64,000 nt of DNA, taken from NCBI GenBank assembly GCA_035707965.1, contig DASSTJ010000068.1:1-64000 (forward strand), written 5' to 3'. Source of the DNA: DASSTJ01 sp035707965 (GTDB lineage: Bacteria; Actinomycetota; Actinomycetes; Actinomycetales; Angustibacteraceae). The number at the start of each line of letters is the position of its first letter. The first letter of the stretch is position 1. The translations under genes and the position numbers were made by a program. The notes beneath the pieces are model-generated. The model ran no database searches and was not told the DNA's origin. It saw nothing but the letters and a program-made list of their open reading frames with translations. Shown in pieces: positions 37,284 to 45,759 of the stretch.

Positions 37284-37679
37284 GTGCTGCCCGCCTCGCA
37301 CCGGATGCGCACCCGTGAGGACTTCACTCGTGCGGTCCGTCTCGGGCGTCGGGCCGGTCGTCCCCTCCTTGCCGTGCACCTGCTGCTCCCCGAGGCTGGT
37401 CCGGTGTCGAGCGCTCTGCCGCCGGCCCGGATCGGCCTCGTCGTCTCTCGTGCCGTGGGTGGGGCCGTGGTCCGCACTCGCGTGAAGCGGCGACTGCGGC
37501 ACGAGCTGCGGGCTCGCCTCGAGCGCGTCCCGGACGGATCCCGACTCGTCGTCCGAGCCACTCCCTTGGCGGCGACGGCCACCTCCGCCGAGCTCGGCGC
37601 CGACCTCGAGCGGGCGCTGGACCGAGCCCTGGCCGCCGGCCCGCGCACTCGGCGGTCCCGGACCGAGGTCGCCCGATGA
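37284..37679 (+). CDS. rnpA: Ribonuclease P protein component
   Basis: This 131-residue RNA-binding partner of the RNase P ribozyme has the conserved RNR-like helix (VVRTRVKRRLRHELR) and an N-terminal MRTREDFTRAVRLGRR. It matures tRNA 5' ends. The start is GTG 37284, 10 bp after rpmH; a second in-frame ATG lies at 37305. Its stop overlaps the yidD ATG. Confidence 0.95.
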   Translation: MLPASHRMRTREDFTRAVRLGRRAGRPLLAVHLLLPEAGPVSSALPPARIGLVVSRAVGGAVVRTRVKRRLRHELRARLERVPDGSRLVVRATPLAATATSAELGADLERALDRALAAGPRTRRSRTEVAR

Positions 37680-38056
37680 CACGGCTGCTGCTGCTGCTCG
37701 TGCGCGGGTACCAGCTGTTCGTCTCACCGCTGCTCGGTCCCCGCTGCCGCTTCTACCCGTCGTGCTCGGCCTACGCCGTCACGGCGCTGCAGACGCACGG
37801 TGCCCTGCGCGGCACCTGGCTGGCGATCCGGCGGGTCGGTCGCTGCCACCCCTGGAACCCCGGTGGCGTCGACCACGTTCCACCGGCGAGGCCGCGGGCC
37901 CGCGCCGCTCGCCGGCACCACGAGTCCGCGCGGCCCCCGGCTGACGGTCCGACCGCCGGGCACGGGCCCGCCCTCCAGCACCACCCCACCAGCTTCCGTC
38001 GTGCGGCAGCCGCTGACGACGACCACCCCGCTGACGGCCCTCGCGCCGTCGCCTGA
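37676..38056 (+). CDS. yidD: Membrane protein insertion efficiency factor YidD
   Basis: The 126-residue protein has the YidD core in residues 1-70: LLVRGYQLFVSPLLGPRCRF, then YPSCSAYA with three conserved cysteines and CHPWNPGGVD. It aids YidC-mediated membrane insertion. The last 55 residues are Ala/Arg/His/Pro-rich and not conserved. It is coupled to rnpA (ATGA) and followed by yidC after 23 bp. Confidence 0.95.
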   Translation: MTRLLLLLVRGYQLFVSPLLGPRCRFYPSCSAYAVTALQTHGALRGTWLAIRRVGRCHPWNPGGVDHVPPARPRARAARRHHESARPPADGPTAGHGPALQHHPTSFRRAAAADDDHPADGPRAVA

Positions 38057-38079
38057 GCCCCACCGAGGACCTCACCGTC

Positions 38080-39294
38080 ATGGGAAAGATCCTGTACCCG
38101 CTCGAGTACGCCGTGGCCTGGCTCATGGTCATGTGGCACAAGGTGCTGTCGTTCGTCGGGATGCCGGAGGCGTCGGGCTGGACGTGGGCGCTGTCGATCG
38201 TCGGGCTCGTCATCGTCATCCGCATCATCCTGATCCCGCTGTTCGTCAAGCAGATCAAGGCGTCGCGCGGGCTGCAGATGATCCAGCCCGAGATGAAGAA
38301 GATCCAGGCCAAGTACAAGGGCAAGACGGATCCTGAGAGCCGACAGGCCATGACCCAGGAGACGATGGCCCTCTACAAGGAGACGGGCACCAACCCGTTC
38401 GCGTCCTGCCTGCCGATCATCTTGCAGGCGCCGATCTTCTACGCGCTGTTCCGCGTCCTCAACCAGTACGTGCGCAACTCGCGGCCGATCGGCCCGCTGA
38501 CCCAGCGCCTGGCCGAGCAGGCCGACAACTCCACGCTGTTCGGCGCACCGCTCTCCTCGACGTTCATCCACGCCGACAACATCAACACGAAGGTCATCAC
38601 GGTCGTCCTCATCGTGCTGATGTCGGCGACGACGTTCACCACCCAACGTCAGCTGATGATGAAGAACATGCCGGCGGCAGCGCTGGACAACCCGTTCGCC
38701 AAGCAGCAGAAGATGCTGCTGTACGTGCTGCCCGTGGTCTTCGCGGTCTCGGGTGTGAACTTCCCGATCGGTGTCCTGCTCTACTGGCTCACCACGAACG
38801 CCTGGTCGATGGGCCAGCAGTTCTACGTGATTCGGCGCATGCCCGCCCCCGGCTCGCCTGCGGAGCGGGCGCTGCTGGAGCGGCGGCGGCGGCACGGCCG
38901 TGGAGGCCCGGACCTCGAGGCGATCGAGACCGAGGCAGCAACAGCTCCGACGTCTGGGCAGCGGGCCCAGCCCAAGCGTCAGGCTCGCAGCAAGCGTGGT
39001 CCGAAGACGGAGACGTCCGGGACGCCGAACGTCACCGACAGCGCGGACGTGGCCGAGAGCGCGTCGGGTCCGTCGCTCACCAAGGAGGGCTCGACGTCGC
39101 CCAAGCCGGGCGCTCGCGCGCAGAAGCAGGCCCCGAAGAAGCAGCCCTCGACCACGCAGCCGGCGGCGACGAAGCGTTCGAAGCAGGGCAAGGCCTCGGC
39201 CACGACCTCCGGTTCGAGCACGTCCTCAGCAGCAAGCAAGAAGCGCACGAAGCAGTCACCGGGAACGGCGAAGCCGGGACGACGTCCTCGCTGA
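38080..39294 (+). CDS. yidC: Membrane protein insertase YidC
   Basis: This 404-residue insertase has the conserved core QETMALYKETGTNPFASCLP and ILQAPIFYALFRVL, with five predicted membrane helices up to about residue 265. It inserts and folds membrane proteins with or without SecYEG. A long basic Ser/Thr/Lys-rich C-terminus (about 290-404) probably contacts the ribosome, as in other Gram-positives. It has no lipoprotein signal. Confidence 0.96.
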   Translation: MGKILYPLEYAVAWLMVMWHKVLSFVGMPEASGWTWALSIVGLVIVIRIILIPLFVKQIKASRGLQMIQPEMKKIQAKYKGKTDPESRQAMTQETMALYKETGTNPFASCLPIILQAPIFYALFRVLNQYVRNSRPIGPLTQRLAEQADNSTLFGAPLSSTFIHADNINTKVITVVLIVLMSATTFTTQRQLMMKNMPAAALDNPFAKQQKMLLYVLPVVFAVSGVNFPIGVLLYWLTTNAWSMGQQFYVIRRMPAPGSPAERALLERRRRHGRGGPDLEAIETEAATAPTSGQRAQPKRQARSKRGPKTETSGTPNVTDSADVAESASGPSLTKEGSTSPKPGARAQKQAPKKQPSTTQPAATKRSKQGKASATTSGSSTSSAASKKRTKQSPGTAKPGRRPR

Positions 39295-39339
39295 TCAGCC
39301 CGCCACCCTGACCCCGTGCCACTGACCCAAGGAGACGAC

Positions 39340-39894
39340 ATGACCGAGTCCGCGACGCCGTTCGAGGACACCACCCCGCCCGACGGCGCTGACGAGCCGC
39401 GTCGTGGCCCGGCGACCGAGGTAGCCGTGGAGCGGCTGGAGCGCGAGGGTGAGATCGCGGCCGACTACCTGGAACGACTCCTCGACCTCACGAACCTGGA
39501 CGGCGACATCGACATCGACATCGACGGCGATCGCGCAGCTGTGGCGATCGTCGACTCCGAGGAGGGCCGCGTCCCCCGCCGTCTCGTCGGTCGGGATGGC
39601 GAGGTGCTCGAGGCGTTGCAGGAGCTGACCAGGCTCGCCGTCCTCGCGAGCAGCGGCGAGCGGTCGCGTCTGATGCTCGACGTCGCTGGGTACCGGGCAG
39701 GGCGCCGTGAGGCTCTGGTGAAGCGGGCTCAGGAGGCCGTGGACGAGGTGCGCTCGACCGGGTCGCGACTCGCGCTGGAGCCGATGACGCCGTTCGAGCG
39801 CAAGGTCGTCCACGACGCCGTCGCCGCGGCGGGTCTGGTCACGGAGTCCGAAGGTGTCGAGCCGCAGCGTCACGTCGTCGTCCTGCCCGCCTGA
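39340..39894 (+). CDS. jag: KH/R3H RNA-binding protein Jag (KhpB)
   Basis: The 184-residue protein has a KH domain with GRDGEVLEALQ (GxxG loop) and an R3H domain with RKVVH. KhpB pairs with KhpA to bind RNAs and affects division and envelope growth in Gram-positives. ATG 39340 was chosen over the GTG at 39316 because AAGGAG lies 6 bases before it. Confidence 0.93.
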   Translation: MTESATPFEDTTPPDGADEPRRGPATEVAVERLEREGEIAADYLERLLDLTNLDGDIDIDIDGDRAAVAIVDSEEGRVPRRLVGRDGEVLEALQELTRLAVLASSGERSRLMLDVAGYRAGRREALVKRAQEAVDEVRSTGSRLALEPMTPFERKVVHDAVAAAGLVTESEGVEPQRHVVVLPA

Positions 39895-39913
39895 GACCGT
39901 GCGCTGAGACCGA

Positions 39914-39929
39914 GGTTGCACGTGAAACA
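39914..39929. other. parS: parS-like site 1 (5' end of rsmG)
   Basis: GGTTGCACGTGAAACA matches the 16-bp parS consensus TGTTTCACGTGAAACA at 14 positions. ParB binds such palindromes near oriC. It covers the start of rsmG. Confidence 0.7.
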
Positions 39930-40704
39930 TGAGGACGCCGACGCCGGCCCGCCTGCGTCGCGCCCTTCAGCTCCGGACGGGGCGCAGCCGCCGGGGACGT
40001 TTCACGTGCAACACGCCGCGTCGGAGACCGGGCTGGATCCGGCCGCCGAGCTGATCCCGGATCCGCCAGCCGTGGCGGTCGGCGTGTTCGGTGACCGGCT
40101 GCCGCTGGTCCGCCGCTACGTCCGGCACCTGGCGACGACAGGCGTGGAGTGGGGTCTCCTGGGGCCGCGCGAGGTGCCACGGCTCTGGGAACGGCACGTC
40201 CTGAACTGCGCGGTCCTCACCGATCTACTGCCGCCGGACGCCGAGGTGCTCGACATCGGCTCTGGTGCCGGTCTTCCCGGGATCGCGCTGGCGCTACGGC
40301 GGCCCGACCTGCGCATCACCCTGGTGGAGCCGCTGCTGCGGCGCGTCGACTGGCTGACCATGGTCGTAGCCGACCTCCAGCTCACCGGCGTCAGGGTCCG
40401 CCGAACCCGAGCCGAGGACCTCGTCGGTGACGTCCGGGTCCCCCACGTAACTGCCCGCGCGGTCGCCTCCCTGGACCGGCTCTGCCGCTGGAGCCTGCCG
40501 CTGCTCGAGCCGGGCGGCGAGCTGTTGGCCATCAAGGGACGGTCGGCGTCCGACGAGGTGGGGCGTACCCGCTCGGCGGTGCGTCGCGCCGGAGGGGTGC
40601 GGACGGACATCGTGGAGCTCGCGGCTGGCCTCCTCGGCGATCCAGTGACGGTCGTCCGCGTTAGGGTCGCCCAGGACGCCCCCGCCGACCGACCGCGGCG
40701 CTGA
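39922..40704 (+). CDS. rsmG: 16S rRNA (guanine527-N7) methyltransferase RsmG (GidB)
   Basis: The protein is about 260 residues. It has the SAM-binding motif EVLDIGSGAGLPGIALAL and a downstream TARAVASLDRL region typical of RsmG. It methylates G527 of 16S rRNA; loss gives low-level streptomycin resistance in other bacteria. The start is unclear: TTG 39916, GTG 39922 (GAGG six bases upstream, preferred) and GTG 40006 are all possible. Two parS-like sites are translated within its first 35 codons as HVKHE and FHVQHA. Confidence 0.92.
   Translation: MKHEDADAGPPASRPSAPDGAQPPGTFHVQHAASETGLDPAAELIPDPPAVAVGVFGDRLPLVRRYVRHLATTGVEWGLLGPREVPRLWERHVLNCAVLTDLLPPDAEVLDIGSGAGLPGIALALRRPDLRITLVEPLLRRVDWLTMVVADLQLTGVRVRRTRAEDLVGDVRVPHVTARAVASLDRLCRWSLPLLEPGGELLAIKGRSASDEVGRTRSAVRRAGGVRTDIVELAAGLLGDPVTVVRVRVAQDAPADRPRR
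39998..40013. other. parS: parS-like site 2 (within rsmG)
   Basis: CGTTTCACGTGCAACA matches parS at 14 of 16 positions. It is a near mirror of site 1, 84 bp away, with the defect in the opposite half. Confidence 0.7.
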
Positions 40705-40763
40705 CGGTGTACACCGAAGGACTTCTGGTCGGCTCGATCATCCCGACGTTGAGAGGCTCGCGC

Positions 40764-41939
40764 ATGGAACAACGGACGTCCGGTCTGGGATGGCCAGCAA
40801 CGGAGGCCGAGTCACGTCCGGACGCGGGCCTCGGCTGGCCTCGCGCTGGCCAGGTTTCCCGTGAAACATCGACCGACGACGAGCTGGGTCTGGCCACCAG
40901 GCCCTCGGCCGCAGAGGCCACGACGTGGGTGCTGAACAGTGCCGGTCGCGCCGGCACCGGCGATCGTGACGCCGACGTGGCGATGGCGTCAGTGGATCGG
41001 GAGGAGCTCGCCCGATCGCTCCCCGAGCCGGACGAGGACACGCCCTTGGCGCGGGAGGTCGCCCTGGACGCCCGTCGCCGCATCGTGCTTCACGGGCAGC
41101 GGCTTCCCGCCCCGCCGGCGTGCCGCGTCATGACGGTCGCGAACCAGAAGGGGGGCGTCGGCAAGACCACGACGACGGTCAACATGGCGGCCGCCCTCGC
41201 GCAGTCGGGCCTCACGGTGCTGGTCATCGACATCGACCCCCAGGGGAACGCGTCCACCGCCCTCGGCATCGACCACCACGCCGAGGTGCCGAGCATCTAC
41301 GACGTCCTTGTGGACGGGCTACCTCTCGCCGACGTCGTGCAGGCGTGCCCGGACGTCCCGCGTCTGTACTGCGCGCCCGCGACCATCGACCTGGCCGGAG
41401 CCGAGATCGAGCTCGTGTCCCTCGTCGCGCGCGAGTCCCGGCTGCAGAAGGCCTTGGCCGCGTTCCTGGACCGCTGGGAGGCGGACGGCAGCACGCGCTT
41501 CGACTACGTGCTCATCGACTGCCCGCCGTCGCTGGGGCTGCTGACGGTCAACGCCTTCGTGGCGGCGCAGGAGGTGTTCATCCCGATCCAGTGCGAGTAC
41601 TACGCCCTCGAGGGCCTCTCGCAGCTGCTCAAGAACATCGAGCTCATCCAGTCGCACCTCAACCCGGCCCTGCACGTCTCCACCATCCTGCTCACGATGT
41701 TCGACGCCCGGACTCGCCTGTCGGCCGACGTGGCCCAGCAGGTGCGAGACCACTTCACGGACGTGACGCTCCGAACCAGTATCCCGCGTTCGGTCCGCAT
41801 CTCGGAGGCGCCGAGCCATCAGCAGACCGTGATGACTTACGATCCTGGCTCGAGCGGCGCGCTGTCGTACCTGGAGGCGGCGAAGGAGCTGGCGATGCAA
41901 GGTCAGCACGGTCAGGACGACGAAGGGAGCGCGGAGTGA
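40764..41939 (+). CDS. parA: Chromosome partitioning ATPase ParA (Soj)
   Basis: The 391-residue protein has a variable N-terminal extension of about 120 residues and the ParA ATPase with deviant Walker A KGGVGKTTTTVN, DIDPQGNAST and DCPPSLGLLTVNA. It forms a gradient on the nucleoid and pulls ParB-parS complexes apart. ATG 40764 follows GAGAGG; a GTG at 40707 would add 19 residues. The extension contains VSRET, the translation of a parS-like site. Confidence 0.95.
   Translation: MEQRTSGLGWPATEAESRPDAGLGWPRAGQVSRETSTDDELGLATRPSAAEATTWVLNSAGRAGTGDRDADVAMASVDREELARSLPEPDEDTPLAREVALDARRRIVLHGQRLPAPPACRVMTVANQKGGVGKTTTTVNMAAALAQSGLTVLVIDIDPQGNASTALGIDHHAEVPSIYDVLVDGLPLADVVQACPDVPRLYCAPATIDLAGAEIELVSLVARESRLQKALAAFLDRWEADGSTRFDYVLIDCPPSLGLLTVNAFVAAQEVFIPIQCEYYALEGLSQLLKNIELIQSHLNPALHVSTILLTMFDARTRLSADVAQQVRDHFTDVTLRTSIPRSVRISEAPSHQQTVMTYDPGSSGALSYLEAAKELAMQGQHGQDDEGSAE
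40853..40868. other. parS: parS-like site 3 (within parA)
   Basis: GGTTTCCCGTGAAACA matches parS at 14 of 16 positions and is read in frame as part of VSRET. Confidence 0.65.
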
Positions 41940-42994
41940 GTGAGAAGCGGCGTGGTCTCGGTCGGGGGCTGGGTGCCCTGATCCCGTCGGCTCCGGTGAC
42001 GACGAAGGCCGACCGTCCGGTCGACGTGTTCTTCGATCGCCGGTCGGAGGACGCGGCGGCCACTCCCGCCGACCCCGCGCCCGAGACCTCGAGCGCCGAC
42101 GCCCACGACGCGTCACCGTCCGCCACCGACCCCGCGGATGTTTCACGGGAAACCGCCGCCGACTCGGCCCTTGTCCCGGTGCCAGGAGCGCACTTCGCCG
42201 AGCTGCCGGTCGGGCTCATCGAGCCCAACCCGCGCCAGCCGCGGCAGGTCTTCGACGAGGAAGACATGGCCGAGCTCGTCCACTCGATCCGCGAGATCGG
42301 CGTGCTGCAGCCCGTTGTCGTGCGCCCGTCGCCGAACCACGAGGGGCGTTACGAGCTCATCATGGGGGAGCGTCGCTGGCGCGCGACGACCGCGGCCGGA
42401 CTGGACAGCATTCCCGCCATCGTGCGGGACACCGCAGAGAACGACCTCCTGCGCGACGCGTTGCTCGAGAACCTTCACCGCAGCCAGTTGAACGCCCTGG
42501 AGGAGGCGGCGGCGTACGCGCAGCTGCTCGAGGACTTCGGCTGCACGCACGACGAGCTCGCCAGTCGCATCGGTCGCTCGCGTCCGCAGATCACGAACAC
42601 GCTCCGCCTGCTCAAGCTGCCTCCGCTGGTGCAGCGACGGGTCGCCGCCGGTGTTCTCTCGGCCGGCCACGCCCGCGCGCTGCTGGGACTGCCTGACGCC
42701 GCAGCGATCGAGCGGCTGGCCCAGCGCATCGTGGCCGAGGGCATGTCGGTGCGCGCCGTCGAGGAGACCGTCGCTCTCGGTGGCGACCAGGCACCGGTGA
42801 CCCGGCGCAAGCCGCGCGCCGGTGCCCGGCACCCTCAGCTCGACGACCTGGCGGCCCGGCTCTCGGACCGGTTCGACACGCGGGTGAAGATCGCCTTGGG
42901 TCAGCGGCGCGGCAAGCTGACCGTCGAGTTCGCCTCGGTCGAGGATCTCAACCGCATCGTCAGTCTGCTGGCTCCGGGCGACCGCGCCGGCTGA
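41936..42994 (+). CDS. parB: Chromosome partitioning protein ParB (Spo0J)
   Basis: This 352-residue CTPase/DNA clamp starts KRRGLGRGLGALIPS. A linker holds a parS-translated VSRET. The ParB/Srx domain has PNPRQPRQVFDEED, GERRWRA and LLENLHRSQLNALEEA. The helix-turn-helix (ELASRIGRSRPQITNTLRLL) and dimerisation domain follow. It loads at parS and spreads. GTG 41936 overlaps the parA stop. Confidence 0.96.
   Translation: MSEKRRGLGRGLGALIPSAPVTTKADRPVDVFFDRRSEDAAATPADPAPETSSADAHDASPSATDPADVSRETAADSALVPVPGAHFAELPVGLIEPNPRQPRQVFDEEDMAELVHSIREIGVLQPVVVRPSPNHEGRYELIMGERRWRATTAAGLDSIPAIVRDTAENDLLRDALLENLHRSQLNALEEAAAYAQLLEDFGCTHDELASRIGRSRPQITNTLRLLKLPPLVQRRVAAGVLSAGHARALLGLPDAAAIERLAQRIVAEGMSVRAVEETVALGGDQAPVTRRKPRAGARHPQLDDLAARLSDRFDTRVKIALGQRRGKLTVEFASVEDLNRIVSLLAPGDRAG
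42139..42154. other. parS: parS-like site 4 (within parB)
   Basis: TGTTTCACGGGAAACC matches parS at 14 of 16 positions and is read in frame as VSRET. Confidence 0.65.
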
Positions 42995-43138
42995 GCCGAG
43001 CGCCGGGTCGGGAGAACGGGCTACCCCTGACGGCCCGGACCGACGTACCATCCGATGACGGCACCAGGGGCCGTCCCGGCACGTCCGCGACCCGCCAGGG
43101 ACCAGCCCTGCCGTCGTCCTGGAGGAATCGGAGCATCC

Positions 43139-43321
43139 ATGGTGCGAGCGACAGCTGTCTCCGCCTCGCCCTTCGCGCGCCCGCGGGGGTCCTGGCCGCG
43201 GCTGCTGCGCCTCGCGCTGACGGGCCTGGCCGTCGGTGCCGCAACCGGTTTCGTCGCCGCGCTGCTGCGGCCGCGCACCTGGGTCGAGTACGCCGAACCT
43301 CGGGTGGCGAGCAGGACGTGA
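43139..43321 (+). CDS. Small single-span membrane protein before GNAT gene
   Basis: A 60-codon frame starts at ATG 43139 (MVRATAVSASPFARPRG) with GGAG six bases upstream, and ends overlapping the GNAT gene start (GTGA). Residues about 24-45 (LLRLALTGLAVGAATGFVAALL) form one likely transmembrane helix flanked by Arg. No family is recognised. The overlap implies co-translation with the acetyltransferase. Confidence 0.65.
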   Translation: MVRATAVSASPFARPRGSWPRLLRLALTGLAVGAATGFVAALLRPRTWVEYAEPRVASRT

Positions 43322-43962
43322 TCGCCCGGAGACTGGCTCCGCTCACCCTGGACAGCATCGACGACCTTCCGGTCCCGTGCCGACGGTGCGTGTTCTGGGA
43401 GCTCGACCCGGTCGCGGGTGCCCGGGCGCAGGAGTCGGGCGACCCGGCGTTCGAGAAGGAGGCGTGGCTGTCGGCCGCCCTCCTGGAGTGGGGTTCAGTC
43501 GGTCGCATCGCGTACGTCGACAGCCTGGCCGCTGGTTATGTCATGTACGCCCCGCCGCACCTCGTACCCCGCGCGCTGGCCTTCCCCACAGCGCCGGTGA
43601 GCGCGGACGCGGTGCTCCTGATGACCGGACGTGTGCTGCCGGAGTTCGTCGGCGCCGGCCTCGGGCGCATGCTGGTTCAGGGGGTCGCCAAGGACCTCAC
43701 CCGCCGGGGGATCCGCGCCATCGAGGCCTACGGCCTGGCCCCAGGGGCCGCACCGCCCGACGACCGGTACGCCCCGACCGGGGGATGCGTGCTGCCGGCG
43801 GACTTCCTGCTGGCCGTCGGTTTCAAGACGGTACGGCCCCACCACCGCCACCCTCGGCTACGGCTCGACCTGCGCACGGCGCTGTCGTGGCGCGAGGACG
43901 TCGAGCAGGCGATCGAGCGCCTTCTCGGCTCCGTACGGGCACCCGTGCTGACCCGCGGCTGA
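43318..43962 (+). CDS. GNAT family N-acetyltransferase
   Basis: The 214-residue protein begins with a CRRCVFWEL motif. A GNAT core has VLLMTGRVLPEFVGAGLGRMLVQGVAKDL, where an acetyl-CoA pyrophosphate loop of the Q/RxxGxG/A kind is visible. A homologous gene between parB and cwlM exists in mycobacteria and other actinobacteria (Rv3916c position). The substrate is unknown. Confidence 0.8.
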   Translation: MIARRLAPLTLDSIDDLPVPCRRCVFWELDPVAGARAQESGDPAFEKEAWLSAALLEWGSVGRIAYVDSLAAGYVMYAPPHLVPRALAFPTAPVSADAVLLMTGRVLPEFVGAGLGRMLVQGVAKDLTRRGIRAIEAYGLAPGAAPPDDRYAPTGGCVLPADFLLAVGFKTVRPHHRHPRLRLDLRTALSWREDVEQAIERLLGSVRAPVLTRG

Positions 43963-43990
43963 CGGTGGGCGCCTCGACGTCGGAGCACCG

Positions 43991-44015
43991 AGAACCGTTG
44001 CAGCACAAGGGTTCT
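43991..44015. terminator. Hairpin between convergent GNAT and cwlM genes
   Basis: AGAACC and GGTTCT arms with inner TTG/CAA pairs enclose a 5-nt loop; there is one G-G mismatch. It lies between two convergent stops (43962 and 44048), as expected for a shared terminator. Confidence 0.45.
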
Positions 44016-44047
44016 GGGCTCCACGGGTTCCGAGCGCGACGGAGGGC

Positions 44048-45220
44048 TCAGGTGCGGCTCGCGCGCGCCAGCACGTCCGCCACGTTGAGCGTGCCGGTCG
44101 CCGTGTCGTCCTCGTCGGCGAGGTAGAGACGCTGCACCGCGACGACCACGGCCTCCGCGATCGTGTCGCGGAACGCCGGCTGCGAGAGGCGATGGGCGTC
44201 ACCCTCGTTGGTGAGGTGGCCGACCTCGATGCGCACCGCCGGCATGCGTGTCATGCGCAGCAGGTCCCAGGTGCGGGCGTGGGTGCGGCAGTCGGTGAGG
44301 TCCGTCCGGGCCACGATCTCACGCTGCACGAGCGTGGCCAGGTGCTCACCCACACCAGACCAGGCGCCGGTCTGGTCGGGGTGGCCGTAGAAGAAGCATG
44401 CGATGCCGTTGGCCTGCGGCCGGTCGGGAAGCGCCTCGCAGTGCAGGGACAGCAGCAGGTCGGCACCGACGGCGTTGGCCAGGTCGGCGCGCTCGCGCTC
44501 GGTAGGGTTGCCGGTGAGCGCTCGGGTGAGGACCACCTGAACCCCGACGGCGGCGAGCCGGCCCTCGATCCGCCGCGCGAGGTCGAGCACCGCGTCGCTC
44601 TCGACGAGGCCGTGGGCGGCTGCGCCGTGGGCGGCGTCGGGGTCGCTGGAGTGGCCGGGGTCGAGGACGATGACACGACCGCTGAGGTTGGGCCCGGCGG
44701 CACGCACGAGGTCGGCCTCGCGCAGCGAGTGCGGGCGGCCACCTGTCACGGCACGACCGAGCTGGTTGAGAGCCCGCAGCGTGTGCGGACCCGCCAGGCC
44801 GTCGGGCTGCAGCCCCACCCCGCGCTGCAGCTGACGGAGCGCCGCATCGGTCTGCCACCCGAAGACGCCGTCCACCCGGCCGCAGGGGAAGCCGAGGCTC
44901 AGCAGGCGCTCCTGGAGCGCTGCGACGTCGTCCCCCTCCATCAGGTGACCCGGCGTGTGCAGCAGGATCCGGTCGCCCAGCTGCCAGCGGGTGGCCTCGA
45001 GGGCCCGATAGGTCTGCGGGCCGACGATGCCGTCGACCAGCAGCCCACGCCGCTGCTGGAAGGACCGGACGGCGCGCTCCACGTCCTCGGTGTACACGTC
45101 ACCGGTGTCGTCCGGGCCCGTCCGGGCCACACGAAGGTCGCCGGTGGCTGTCAGGCGGTCACGGACGTCGAGCACGGCCGGGCCGGTGTCGTCTCGGCGT
45201 AGCAGCAGCCCGGCGCTCAC
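44048..45220 (-). CDS. cwlM: CwlM-like N-acetylmuramoyl-L-alanine amidase family regulator
   Basis: The 390-residue protein has two PG_binding_1 domains (about 12-75 and 93-155) and a C-terminal Amidase_3 domain. Zinc/active-site candidates are His190 (DPGH), Glu207 (VESD), His260 (LHCE) and Glu332 (RIEVG). It has no signal peptide, like mycobacterial CwlM. CwlM works in the cytoplasm: when phosphorylated by PknB it activates MurA and also binds MurJ. The position before trxA and the amidase/PG-binding layout match Rv3915. GTG 45220 was chosen for its CAGGAGG site. Whether it hydrolyses peptidoglycan cannot be told. Confidence 0.85.
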   Translation of the reverse strand: MSAGLLLRRDDTGPAVLDVRDRLTATGDLRVARTGPDDTGDVYTEDVERAVRSFQQRRGLLVDGIVGPQTYRALEATRWQLGDRILLHTPGHLMEGDDVAALQERLLSLGFPCGRVDGVFGWQTDAALRQLQRGVGLQPDGLAGPHTLRALNQLGRAVTGGRPHSLREADLVRAAGPNLSGRVIVLDPGHSSDPDAAHGAAAHGLVESDAVLDLARRIEGRLAAVGVQVVLTRALTGNPTERERADLANAVGADLLLSLHCEALPDRPQANGIACFFYGHPDQTGAWSGVGEHLATLVQREIVARTDLTDCRTHARTWDLLRMTRMPAVRIEVGHLTNEGDAHRLSQPAFRDTIAEAVVVAVQRLYLADEDDTATGTLNVADVLARASRT

Positions 45221-45301
45221 GTGACGACCTCCTGACTGGCCTGGTGGAGGGCCCGGGTGGACAGGATGCTGGACGTGGCGCGGCACCCGTGGGCGATCGT
45301 A

Positions 45302-45319
45302 GATCGGCCCCGGCCGATC
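45302..45319 (-). terminator. Short hairpin after trxA
   Basis: GATCGGCC and GGCCGATC are inverted around two bases, 8 bp beyond the trxA stop. The stem is short and the loop tight, so this is a weak call. Confidence 0.35.
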
Positions 45320-45326
45320 GGCTCGC

Positions 45327-45653
45327 TCAGCCGACGAAGTCGGCGAGCTCGCGCAGCATCGCCGGCTTCGGCTTCGCGCTGGTGATGGACTTGACCAGCT
45401 CGCCCTTCACGTACACGTTCATCGTGGGGATGCTGGTGATGCCGTACCGGGCGGTCACGGCGGGGTTCTCGTCGGTGTTGAGCTTGACGATCTCCAGCCG
45501 GTCACCGTGCTCGCTGGCGATCTCGTCGAGAATCGGCGCCATCGCGCGGCAGGGCCCGCACCAGGGCGCCCAGAAGTCGACCAGCACCGGCTTGTCGCTG
45601 GCGAGGACGTCGCTGTCGAAGCTGGCGTCGGTCGTGGTCTTGATGGCGCTCAC
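45327..45653 (-). CDS. trxA: Thioredoxin
   Basis: This 108-residue thioredoxin has the active site FWAPWCGPCRAMAP (Cys32, Cys35) and the cis-Pro region GITSIPTMNVY. It reduces protein disulfides and is recycled by TrxB, encoded 106 bp upstream. GTG 45653 follows GAGGAG. Confidence 0.97.
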   Translation of the reverse strand: MSAIKTTTDASFDSDVLASDKPVLVDFWAPWCGPCRAMAPILDEIASEHGDRLEIVKLNTDENPAVTARYGITSIPTMNVYVKGELVKSITSAKPKPAMLRELADFVG

Positions 45654-45710
45654 GGTGCTGCTCCTCGAGTGCTGCTGGATGGGACGGGGTGGGCGACGGG
45701 GCTGACGTCC

Positions 45711-45724
45711 ACCGTTTCAACGGT
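45711..45724. promoter_or_regulatory. Palindrome in trxB-trxA gap
   Basis: ACCGTTTCAACGGT is an inverted repeat with 6-bp arms. On the minus strand it overlaps a TACCGT -10-like hexamer about 68 bp before trxA, so it could be an operator or the site of an internal promoter. No known consensus was matched. Confidence 0.3.
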
Positions 45725-45759
45725 AGCCGGGGACACCGACAGCGCCTGCGGACGCGCGG

